The notes beneath the pieces were generated by a model. The model made no database searches and was not told where the DNA came from. It saw nothing but the letters and a program-made list of their open reading frames with translations. From Strigops habroptila (taxonomy: Eukaryota; Chordata; Aves; Psittaciformes; Psittacidae): DNA of 64,000 nt. Positions 25,035 to 36,200 of the stretch are shown one piece after another; the first letter of the stretch is position 1; every line of letters starts with the position of its first letter. A program made the position numbers and the translations under genes. The stretch lies in NCBI RefSeq assembly GCF_004027225.2, contig NC_044288.2, forward strand, positions 22,206,744 to 22,270,743. The letters run 5' to 3'.

Positions 25035-25256
25035 AAGAGACAACTAAATGACTTTGTAATTAAGGTATTAAGCCAAATCTGGGGTGAAAAGGATAAAGGA
25101 TTTGTGTCCCATATGACACTACAAAAAAATAAAAGCTATGGGAAACCAAAAGAAATCTGGCAGTTTGAAGCAAGTGCTCAGCCTGATGAAAGAGAACGAT
25201 TACATATCTCCCGGAAAGCCACACTTGGAGCCAAACTTGCAGCCATTCAAGCATAA
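25035..25256 (+). other. Coding-like open stretch of unknown origin
   Basis: A stop-to-stop frame of 73 codons whose second half reads like real protein (SYGKPKEIWQFEASAQPDER, then HISRKATLGAKLAAIQA and stop). There is no start codon except an internal Met and no clear acceptor. It could be the last exon or pseudogene of something I do not recognise, or chance. Confidence 0.2.
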
Positions 25257-25855
25257 AACATGGATAATACTGAACTAGAACTACGAGTTCATAACAGGAA
25301 TTACCAGCAAAGAGAACACCATATTCTGGAAAGAGAAACCAACTGCCGGAATGACCAAGAATCTCTGTGCTGGTGGAACGAAGAAATGAACAAGCAAGCA
25401 CATTGTTCAGCTGGAATGAGCACAGGGCCGGCAATAGTCATACTTCTGAAGGAAACCACCAGGGAATGGAGAATATAAAGTCCATCCTTTTCTCATGCTG
25501 GCATGCCATGCTCTCGGTTGGGAACTCTGCCATCTCCTGTTGCAACACGGCTGAAACACACAGGCATACAGCAGATAGGAGCCAAGGGAGGCCTCAGTGA
25601 GCACGGGCAGTCACAGAGTCAGACCGACCACCACTGAGGAGTGGTGCAGGTTCATGCAGAGCCCAAACTGCAACTGCATCTTAATGCCTATTTTACACAT
25701 TCCCGTTCACAAATGTTTCCCACTTATACCGATTTCCCAAATGTAATTAATCACATCAGCGATTACAGGAAGATTAACTGACTGAATTCCTGATAAAACC
25801 TAAAATTACTTTCTTGCTGTAAGGAATTTGCAGTACACGATTTCTTTTTGTCTAA

Positions 25856-26545
25856 GTCATAGAATCCCAGACTGGTTTGGGTTGGAAGGGACCTTAAAGC
25901 TCATCCAGTTCCAGCCCCCTGTCACGGGCAGGGACACCTTCCACTAGAGCAGGTTGCTCCAAGCCCCTGTGTCCAACCTGGCCTTGAACACTGCCAGGGA
26001 TGGGGCAGCCACAGCTTCTCTGGGAAAAGTCTGTGCCAGCGCCTCAGCACCCTCACAGGGAAGAACTTCTGCCTAAGAGCTCATCTCAATCTCCCCTCTG
26101 GCAGGTTAAAGCCATTCCCCTTGGCCTGTCCCTACAGGCCCTTGTCCAAAGCCCCTCTCCAGGTTTCCTGGAGCCCCTTTAGGCCCTGGAGCTGCTCTAA
26201 GGTCTCCCCTTCAGGAGCCTTCTCTTCTCCAGGCTGCCCCAGCCCAGCTCTCTCAGCCTGGCTCCAGAGCAGAGCTGCTCCAGCCCTCGCAGCAGCTCCG
26301 GGGCCTCCTCTGGCCTCGCTCCAGCAGCTCCACGTCCCTCTTGTGCTGTTGCCCCAGAGCTGGATCAGGACTGCAGGGGGGTCTCCCCAGAGCACAGCAG
26401 AGGGGCAGAATCCCCCCGCCGACCTGCTGCTCATGCTCTGGGGGTGCAGCCCAGCACACGGCGGGGTTCTGGGCTCAAGCACACACTGAAGCCGGGTCAT
26501 GGGGAGCTTCACTGACCAACACCCTGAGTCCTTCTCCTCAATCCA
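25856..26545 (-). mobile_element. CR1 LINE, antisense, about 690 bp, abutting the DELE1 CpG island
   Basis: Begins GTCATAGAATCCCAGACTGG and runs through the full avian CR1 3' region to GGGTCATGGGGAGCTTCACTG. It carries the variant CTCTGGGAAAAGTCTGTGCC. Nearly the same sequence recurs in opposite orientation at 63.2-63.87 kb. Open frames here on both strands are element-derived. Confidence 0.95.
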
Positions 26546-27010
26546 TCACCCGTATCCACCCACTCCGCTGCTGAAAGCTGCTCTGCGGCAGGAAAACGCA
26601 CCGTTTATCCGGTATTCCCAGGCTCGGGCACACTCCCGCACTCCCCAGCACTGTCTTGGCCCCACGCTGTCAGTCCTCACCCCGGGGCTCTCCTCGGGGC
26701 TCCGGACCTGCAGCACAACCGGGTGCCACCCCGCTCCTGCCTTCCAATGGGGACTGATCCCCCCGAGCTACAGGGGCCCCTCCCCAGGACACCCGGACCG
26801 GGCGCACCGGGGACCCCGACACACCGGGGCGCCCCCGGCCCCTGCTCGGCCCGCCCGGCGCGCAGGGGCCGCCGCACCGTTCCCGCGCTCCGCCGGGCGC
26901 CGCTCTAGCTCGCCTCCACGATGCGGCGCCGCTCTATCCCCACCCGCCGGCCGGGCTGGGGCCGCCGAAGCCGCTCCTCGGCGCTTTGCCCGTGCGGCCC
27001 CGCTCGGCCC

Positions 27011-27040
27011 CGCTGCCCGGTGTTGCGCTGCCCGGTGTTG
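27011..27040. repeat. Perfect 15-bp tandem duplication in the DELE1 promoter
   Basis: The unit CGCTGCCCGGTGTTG occurs twice head to tail with no mismatch (27011-27025 and 27026-27040), about 110 bases before the start codon. Confidence 0.95.
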
Positions 27041-27151
27041 GGCCGTCGCTGCCCCGCCGGAACGAGCCGATACCCTCATTAGCTCCGTCCTCTCTATGGC
27101 CCAAGCCGCTGTCGCTCGGCAACGCGCCCTCTCTATGATCCCGCGGGCGGG

Positions 27152-27258
27152 ATGTGGCGGCTGCTGCTGGGCCGCGGCCTGAGCCGCTCCTGGCCGCCCC
27201 CCGCCCGCCCCGCCTGCGCCGCGCCCCCGCCCGACGGCCCCGGCCCGGCCACCGAGCG
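27152..27258 (+). CDS. DELE1: DELE1 exon 1
   Basis: Encodes residues 1-35 plus two bases of codon 36. It holds the presumed mitochondrial targeting sequence: several Arg, no acidic residue before Asp-28, and Pro/Ala-rich. Donor CG|GTGAGT. The MWRL start matches the human DELE1 N-terminus as I remember it. The intron that follows is only 122 nt. Confidence 0.9.
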
Positions 27259-30200
27259 GTGAGTGCGGCCGGGCCGGACCGCGGCCTTGCCCGCGGCGCG
27301 GGCTGCAGCGAGAGCGGGGCGACCCCTGCCCGCAGCGCAGCCGCGGCCTTCACCGTGTCGGTGTTTCCCCGTTGTTGTAGGGCGCCCGGCTGTGAGGATG
27401 GACGGCCTCGGGATGGCCGGGAGCGAGGAGGAGGGCGGCAGACCCTGCCCCGCCTGGTGCCCCGCTACTCCGTGCTGGAGGCAGTCACCTGGGTGAGGAG
27501 CGGCGGCCCCGGCCGGTGTCCCGGGCTGGGGTGTGAGAGGGGTGGGAGCAGCGGGCACTCCGAAACACAGACAGGCTGCCGAATGGAAACGGGGCAGAGG
27601 GAGGGAACGGGGATGTTGTCCTTGACTTGTGTCTGCTTTTCCTCAGGGAGCACTCGGTGCGCTGCTTCTGCAGCTGGTCAGACAGATCTCCTGGCTGAGG
27701 TCCCTGCCGGACGCCAGGGGAGGGCGCAGGGCTCTGCGGCTCTCTTCGCTGCCCTCGCAGCGGGCAGGTTAGCAGCTCTCGTGCGAGAAGGGGTTGTGGG
27801 AGGGCCCTGCTGCTGGGCAGGGTTTCTGCCTGGTGATACATTAGCTAAGGTTGGAAGAGAAGCTGATAACCAGCTTTCAAGCTCTCAGGGGGGAAGGAAT
27901 GAGGGCTGGTGTCTGTCAGGGGAATCTCACTATTTCTTAACAATTTGATTCAATCCCAGTTTGATTGAACAATTTGATTCAATCCTGCATGCCCTTACTT
28001 TTATTTTCTCTTCTGAGCCTGCTCCATGAAGTTCCCTCCTGCTTGGCTTTGTCATCAAAGCAGAGAAGGATGCTAGGTAGATGATCCATAGTTCAGTGTT
28101 GTCTCCTAAAACAGACAATGCTTTTGTGTTCTGTCTTACAGTGGGGACTGAAGCCTCAACCAGCTGTTCCACTGAGCAGCTGGCGTCCTGCTTCCTGCAG
28201 AAAGCAAGTCCACAGGTTGTACCAGAGAATGCATCCTCAGGCATCCCCTCAGGGCAAGGAGAGAGCCAGCCCTGGGCAGAAGTAGGTATGTGCAGTGTGC
28301 TGCAGGGCAGGATGCTTGTGGCAGAAGGACTTCTGAGTTTTGAGATTTCCCAAGGCAAAGCTAGGAGCCAAAAGGTATATGGCCATTTATTGACACTTGA
28401 GGACATAGGTTAGAGTGGAAAGACAGAACTTCAGAGACATGAATCAGGAGTCCAGAGACAGGAGGAAAAAAAGGCAGGGAGGAGTGTGCTGTAACTGCAG
28501 GTGACATCAGCTTTACCAGTACTGCTCTGCCTGAGCGACCTGATTACAGCATCCAGCTGCCGTTCTTTTATTATGGACAGATGTCTGCAGCCAGAAGGAT
28601 TCAGGAGAATACTGCACCATTGATCTGGGAGACCTTGCACGTGATGTGAAACTAGAGGAATTATTCTCTTCCTGGAAGATGAGGATGTATTTCTGAGCGC
28701 TTATGCTGTAGATAAGACAGTGGAAGGAGATATCAAAGACGTTCTTCTTAAAATGAGTTTTATAAAAATAGAAAGGTATTCTCAAAAAAAAAAAAAAAAA
28801 GAAGTCTTACCCAGGAAAGCAAGTCCTACATATTAAATTTAAAGTCCTATCAAGGAACCACAGATGAGGCCTACAACAGGGCTACTCACTAAGTGAAGAA
28901 ACACTAATAATGGCTTCGGGAAAACTGTCAGAAGCAGTAAGCCTGCTGGAGCCAGTAGAAAGGGGGACAATATATGATCGTGGTGTAAATGAGGCACATA
29001 AAAGAGCCAGCCCACAGATGTTGGCTACATAATGTAAGATGCTGCAGAAGAGGTCAGAGGGGTTCCCCATTCTTGGCTTTCTTCCAGCACTTTGGCTTGC
29101 TTCTGTGGTGATTTAAGCTACTGCCCACCACTGCTTATCGAATCCATCGCCTGCCAGAGGTTACCATTCCCATCAGTTGGCAAATGGAGCATTTTGTTTC
29201 CATGTTTCCTAATTAGCTCCAGGAAAACAGCCAGGTTAATTTACCTAAACTGCCAATTAGACAGTTTAACCCATCTGCTTTTGCCTGGAGCATATTAAGA
29301 AGCACTCAAACACACTGTCTCACTGGCAGATTACTGGACATGGACTTCTGGGAGAAGTGGTGGGGAATAAGTGGAGACGGTGATGCCTTTGGTTGGCACA
29401 GCTGAACATTCAGGAGTGAATGTGTGTCTGTCTGACAAACAGTTTCCTACTGAGAGTCAATAGGAAGAGCTTTTAGGCAAACTGATAAATTGAACAGTGA
29501 CAAGTCACTAAGGCCATGTGCTCTTTGTTCAGATGTTCTTCAGAAGCTGTGAAATCATTGAGCCTCTAATGATGATATGTAATCCAGTGTTTAAATCTGC
29601 TATATGGCCAGAAGAATGAACACTGACAAATTGGACACTGGCTTTTAAAAAGGGGGGGTTGTTTGAGGCACAGAACTGCAAAAAAGGTAATTCTAAGTTG
29701 ATAGAAACTGTGTTGTAGAATAGAAATGTCAGATACCTGGATGAGCGTGCTATATCAAAGAATCAAAGGTCTTGGAAGGATTTAGGAAGCCATTTCTCAG
29801 GCCTTCTTGCTCCATTGCAGAGACTTAAGAGAGCTGTAAATCGATTATGAGTTCTTTGAAGAAGTCAAGAGGAATGTGGATCAAGATTAGCCAGCTTTTA
29901 GCTTTCCAAAAATCTTTCAGCCAGGACCTAAAATCAAGCTATCTGGAGAAATAAAGCTGATGTGAGGGAAGACGGGGTGGGGGGGCTACGCTTGGGCTAG
30001 TAACTACAAGAAATAGTTTTCACAATGGAGAACCGTAACTGGAACAGAACTGGTGAGACCTGTTCTGTTCAGCAGTCCACAGTGATTTGGAAAAAAGGTG
30101 GTGAATGAGGTGACAGAAGGAGCAAATGGTATAAAATTATTCAGGACAGTCAAATCTGAAAGGCAGAGCAAAAAATTGCACGAGAACTAAACCCAGGCTA

Positions 30201-33200
30201 ATCCCAAGGTAGGTTAAATTAGGATACGCAGGGGAGTGTAGCTCTAAATACACATATAGAATGAGGAGTGTCAAGTTAATAATTATATTGCAGAGGGAAC
30301 ATTTAAAGACACCATGGATACATTTTTGATAAGGTTAAGTCAATGCTCAGCAGCAGTGAGGCCAATTAAATGTTAATTATGGTAAAGAAAGGAACTGAGG
30401 AAAGACAGTATTGTAGGTTTGTGTGAGTCTGTGATGCAGCCACATCTTGAATGCTTAAGGAAAAGACAGTGTCTTATAAACAGTAGCAACAATGGCATAG
30501 AAAATGATGACAAGGAGACAATGACATACAAATAGAGTCAGACTCTTCTTAAAAAAGAAGTGCCAGAGGGTGTGCTAGTGCTCTGTGAAACTAAAAGTGT
30601 TGAGGGAAGGTGAAATAGGGGCAATATTTTTCATATTACACATATTAATAGGTAACACGGAAACAGTCATCTGGCAAGTCTGAAAAGAGGCAAAAAACAG
30701 CACACGTTTGGCCGGTGCACACGTAAATTGTGGAACTCATTGCTCCAGGCCAGAAGTGTAAATGGGTTCCAAGAAATGATTAGGTAAAATTACAGATTCC
30801 TATTAGATTTAATTGGTCCAGCCAAAACCTCCTGCTCAGAAGATTGCAGAACAGCTGATTGCTGGAAAGTTCTGCCAGGAGGAGCATGACTTTATAATCC
30901 CTGTTCCTTACCCTTTCTGCCCAAGCATCTACAGCTGTCAGTTGTCAAGAGATACTATATGTCAGAAATAATTTGGTTTTGCTCAATACGTAAGTCCTCA
31001 GGTTACATTCTCACATTATTCTGTGCATCTATTTGGTGGGAATTTACTGAGGAAAGTCGGGGTGAAGAGATTCAGTAATGTTCACTGAAGATCCTGAAAA
31101 AATCCATGGTTGTGAAATGTGAGAAGTGTTGGGAATCTTCCCATGGAAAGTTTTAAAGGGAAGCTTTAAAGTGAAGTCCTTTCTCTCACAGTGTGTTTTG
31201 ATTTCTGCAGAAAAAGCTGCCTAAGATTTAGGATTTCTTTTTCCTGGTGTTTAGCAACCGAAAGAGAATGAGGCTGGCTAAATCAGAATGCAGCAAGAAG
31301 CTGGGGTGAGCAGAAGGGAGGGAAGGACAGACACCTGGCAGATGATGCAGGGGAATCAGCTAGCAAAGTCTTGCCACTAGAGAACAGACCTCCAGAACTG
31401 GGAGTGGAGCAGGATGTACCTTTCACTTCTCCAGTTTGCTGTTGCCAGCAATGGCAAAAGGACCTTCTGGAGAGAATTCCGTGTCCTCACCCTTTCTTTC
31501 AGTGTTTCAGTTAATTTCCAGGCTTGCTTGTGCGGGTCTACATATACAGTGACAATCTGCTGTTGCTGTCAGCTACTTCATTACCTCAAGTGGCAAAGAT
31601 CTTTGTGATGGATCCAAACATCCCATCATTGCAGATGAGCTGTTCCAGTTTTAACATAACACAATATGATAGAATCTATTACTTTTAGTGTGAAAAAAAG
31701 AGCAAACTTTAGGAAATTCATCTAAAAGTTGCTTTAAATAGCATCCTGGATATGACTATCAGCAAGTCCTTGTCTGTATGAGCATATCCTATTTTATCGA
31801 TGCAATTCCTGCCTCTCTCAAAGCTTTTTTGCCAGAAGTTAAAGGCACGTAGTGAGCAAACAGGTGATTACAGCCAGTCTCGGTGTTACAGCAGCTGAAT
31901 GCTGCCCTGGGGAGTTGTATTTTACCCCTGGCAGAACTGTAAAATTCATTATTTCAATTCTGAGATTACAGACATTGCACAAGTGTGTTTTCATTTCAAA
32001 GCACAATGAAAACCAATTGGAAACACTAAAATTTTCCGTGAGGCAGAAATCCTGGATTTTGGCCAGCTCTTGTTGTGAATTCCTTCTTGTGAAGTGTTCG
32101 GATGTTTTGGGATGAGCAATCTAGACTGGCTATGAGAAGATTATTAATTCCTCATTTGGAGCTAGCTTTGAGCAACATTTGATTAATACAGGATGAACAG
32201 TGGGGAAATACAAAATACTAGCTGCTGAATATGTGAGCGTTGGGCATCCAGTACACTGAAAGCTGCAAGATTGCATGGAAGAAAGGATGTGTAGTCATGT
32301 GAGATCCTAGCATGTGTTTGAAGAAGTAGAAAGAAAGTTGCACTGAAAATTCCAACTGTGGCATTCCCAGCCTTTGTGTGCTTTGAACATACAGCATTAA
32401 GAGTAATTTAATGTGGTCCTGGGGTTGCAATATAGCCATGAATTTGTGCAAGGACTAGTTCCTATGAAGTTATGTTGAAGCTTGAGCATCCCTGGCAGTG
32501 TTCAAGGCCAGGTTGGACACAGGGGCTTGGAGCAACCTGCTCTAGTGGAAGGTGTCCCTGCCCGTGGCAGGGGGCTGGAACTGGATGAGCTTTTAGGTCC
32601 CTTCCAACCCAAACGAGTCTGGCCTTAGAAGGTGATTCTGTAATCTAAGCTGGTTGTTGCACTCTGCTGAAGTGAGATGAGATTCTTTGCTGTTGGGGAG
32701 GGTGGTTTTATTTCTCTTTCCTTCTGAAGGAACCTAAGCATTGTGTTTAGATTGTGTGTCTGGTATTGAGGCAGCTGCTCTGAAATAAGCAAGTGTTAAA
32801 GATCACAATATCCATGACGAGGTTTGATTTGAGGCTTGCCCACCCTCAAAGGTGAGTTCTGAGAGAATTCACCAATCTACTCCTTCAGGAGGTGGGACTG
32901 GGTGCCAGGATCAGTTGGTCCCTGTGTTTTCTTTTAAATGACTTCATGCTCTTCAGGAGTGGTAACTCTTAATCTGGGGAGATTACTGGGATTAGAGTGA
33001 GGAGGAGGTTCCACTGGTAGAGGGACATGAGACAGTTCCACAGGCTGATAGAATTCAGAATTAATTTCTGTTTATTTTTCATGGGGTTTGTCCAAATTAC
33101 AGCATGTGTTCTCAGTAACTGAGGAATCTCTGATTTAGGAGTAGGTGTCTGTGCCAAAAGTGAAGTTTCTTGAAAGCATGAATGTGCTAATGTTGTTGAA

Positions 33201-36200
33201 ACAAATTCGTGGAATTTGCTATTGTACCTATGGCAAAAGAACACGAATTACATCATGAGGGAGATACCTGAACAAGAGATAATCTTCCAGTGAGAAAGAG
33301 CAGATAATTTTATGCCTGGTCTGAAAATAAATGTAAAGCATAACTAATAAATTCACAGATTATATTACTTTTGGTGGAATGCTGAATAGAAATCATGCTT
33401 GCCATAGCGACCTTGCTTGTTGGGTGAGTGGGGCTTGTTCAGATAACATACATTTTAATACAGCCAAAGAGGAATTGTTTATCTGGGAATAATGAGGCTG
33501 CAGCTGGAACATAGGTCACAGCTTCATGTGCATTGTAAGAGGGTACAGGCACTGCAAGAAGCAACCCTGCCTGTTGCACACTCATTTCTGCCAGCACAAG
33601 TGTTTGTGTAGCCACTTAGTGCCAGGAATCAAGGAGTCAGGCCCCTGAAAGGACTGATGGTGTTTTTCTACTCATATTAGCTCCCTGCTCTACAGCCACA
33701 CAGTTTGAGAGGGAGACATGGGGAGGGCATAGCTGCTTGTGTTAGCAGCACTGGCTTGAAGTGATCCAGGCTTCAGCATCTGGTGTTAGGTACCTGGTGG
33801 GATCCAGCTGCTTATGGTGATTCAGGTTAAAAATAATTGGCCTCAGTCAGCCCTCGCCTGTTCGTCCTCTTTGTTGGAGGTCACCATCCTCTTAGAGAAG
33901 CTGGTGTAAATGCCTGTGTAATCACTTCCAGCCCAATTCTGTTAAGAGCAAGGTGGCTTAGCTCTTGCTGGAGATGTTTTTGTTAGATAATTCTGGCTCA
34001 AATGGGTCAGATAGTGGCTGCACACGTGGTTGTGCCACCATATCTGGGAGGGCAGCGATGAGCGAGTGGGGAACATTGGGGTGATAACCCAGGCCTGCAT
34101 CCAATGCAGCCAGAATCTGATTATCTCCTTGCAGAAGCAGAACTGTACCTTGGAAGGAAATTACCTGGCAAAGGAGCTAGGGAGGCAAGCACCTACGGGT
34201 GTGATGCCCTGGGCAATGGGAATGGGAGCGCAGTTCTGGTAGATGCAGATTAAGCAGGTATGAACGTGAATAAGGAGGTGATTTTACCCTTCCTATGACA
34301 CTGGGGAGAGGGTCCACACTTCAGTAACAATGTCAAAAATTAAGGAGTAGTGGCAGAAAGTCATAAAATTCATCAACTTGGGCAGAAAGGTACTTCAGTT
34401 GAAAGACATGAACAGGGCAGGGTCTGTTTAGAATCCCAGAAAGAATCAAGAGGGATTGATTAGTCATATCAGGGCTTTCAAAAGCAGGATGGGCTTTTTA
34501 GTAAAGAGGCAAAAAAAGCCTCGAAAAGCCAGTGCCTGGTAGCAGAAACCAGTTGTATTTTAATTTGAAATGAAGCACGGAGCTTTAAGCAGCGATTACA
34601 AGTTGCTGGAATAATCTTTGTGAGGAAGCAGGAGATTTTCTACCTTTTGGTGGCTTCAAATCAAGACGGGGGCCTTCCTGGAGGAGGTGTATTAGCCAGC
34701 TGCAGAGTACAGGACTTTAATCATGTGGCACGTGGTTGCTTTGGTACAAAGGTCAAATAGGTTGGTGCTGCTTCTGTTCTTAGTGCCCCTGACTGAGTGG
34801 GCGATCAGTCCTCCAGGAAAGAGCTATGGAACAGAGAGGATGGGAAGAGGAGGAAGAGGCAAAGATACAGCATTGCTTAACCCTGCTTTTTTTGTTCTTT
34901 TTGTTTGTTTGTCTGTGTTTTAATGTAGGAGAGTTCCACATCCCTGAGAGCTCCAGTTTGGGGCCAGTTCTCCACAGTGCAAAGGTATACTGTCACTTTT
35001 CACCCCCTCTGTCTGTACCTGAGGCCCCTTCCCTCCAGGAAGCCATGTCAGTGTGATCCCCAGCACAGCCTGAGCAATCCAAAACACACTTGTGCAATTT
35101 TCTGCCTTGTGCAGCTGGAAGCCAGGAGAAAGGGGGATGTGATATGCTGCCTTCTGCTTTAGCCAGAGCAAAGTTCCAGGAACTACAAACTGGCATCCCC
35201 ATCCTTTAAGTTGTCTGTGTAACAGGGCTGCTAGTAGAGAAAAGCTGAAAGAAAATGGAAAACCCCTTTCCAATAGCACCAGTCTGTTCTTGTGTATTTG
35301 CATTTTGATGCTGTCTTTCAGTAGGTGATTACATTTGTTTGCTATTTCAGTTTTTACCAGACAACCCATGACTGGAGAAGGTAGTGTCACTCCGCCTAAA
35401 GCTGCAAATCAGGACTGGCTGTTGTCTGTTATAGAGAGGAAAACACTTGGGGCTTGAAGAGGGTGCACCAGCTTGAGAGTCACAAGGCCATAAATTATGT
35501 TATTGTTCCTGCTGTGATTAAACCCACTAATTCCTTGCAATTCACAGTCTTGGGTACAGACAATCCTTATTTTACAAATCAGTCAGCTGAGCGATTGCTC
35601 AAGGACACAGTGAAGAGAGCAGGGAGCAAATTCGGTATTTAACAGAGTGGCTTCCTCGCTTAGATGTGGCAGTGACTCTGCTCCCACCCCAGGAAGGCAT
35701 TTGCTTGATATGCTGAGGGGGTGAGCACCGAGCTGCCCATCCTGGGAGGTGCCTCTTCTGCAGGGAAGAGTCTGTAGCTCACTCGTAGGTCGTGGGGCAG
35801 GTCTTAAGAGAGGAGGGGAGTTGGTCCGTGTCTTGTCCTCTTGTGAGCAGCTCTGAGTGCTGGGGGAGCAGTAAAGCTGTTGGGTGACAAGGGGCATTTG
35901 TGCTGCATGACTTCCCGAGCGTGGAGGCACCTCAGCTCGTGTGCAGTGTGCACTGCTGCCGCTCGATGGCACTGCCTTTGTACGCAAGCTGGGAAGCTAA
36001 AGCCAGGCTGATCCTCCTCTCACCTCCCGGAGCTGTGCTGAAGTAGAAAATACTATTCGTTACTGAGAAAGAAAAGACATTGTCTCTGCTGCGCAGGGTT
36101 TCATTAGGCATGGACAGTGGTTGGTAAGCTGACAGTGTGGGCTCAGCTTGAATTGTTTAAAGCATATACGGATACATCAGTGCTTGTTTGTGCTGTTGAC

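Larger units (their letters stand above)
26640..27640 (+). promoter_or_regulatory. DELE1: CpG-rich promoter region of DELE1
   Basis: A very GC-rich block dense in CG dinucleotides spans the region upstream of the ATG, exon 1 and exon 2, in sharp contrast to the AT-rich DNA to its left. No TATA box is evident, as usual for CpG-island housekeeping promoters. An X-box-like element (GTCGCTCGGCAAC, 27111-27123) lies about 30 bases before the start codon. A perfect 15-bp tandem duplication sits at 27011-27040. The many long open frames here on both strands are GC-driven shadows. Confidence 0.75.
28286..34928 (+). other. DELE1: DELE1 intron 4 (6.6 kb)
   Basis: Largest DELE1 intron. It holds an ancient sense CR1 (28.88-30.81 kb), a young CR1 3' end (32.49-32.64 kb) and another ancient CR1 end (34.29-34.72 kb). 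The stretches 28.29-28.88 and 30.8-32.5 kb show nothing recognisable apart from an A17 run at 28784-28800. An extra small phase-compatible exon cannot be excluded. Confidence 0.75.

Noticed and set aside
1..26000. Search for PCDH1, expected left of DELE1 from human synteny
   Set aside because: No cadherin repeat motif (DxNDN) in any frame; presumably further left.
26499..27182. 227-codon plus-strand open frame in the CpG island
   Set aside because: Low-complexity Ala/Arg/Pro translation typical of GC-rich promoter DNA; opposite-strand frames are equally long.
27154..27948. 264-codon plus-strand open frame over the DELE1 5' region
   Set aside because: Wrong frame relative to the DELE1 exons; it runs through introns 1-3 because of GC richness.
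35583..35987. 134-codon minus-strand open frame in DELE1 intron 5
   Set aside because: Overlaps the MIR-like remnant and has Ser/Pro-rich random composition.
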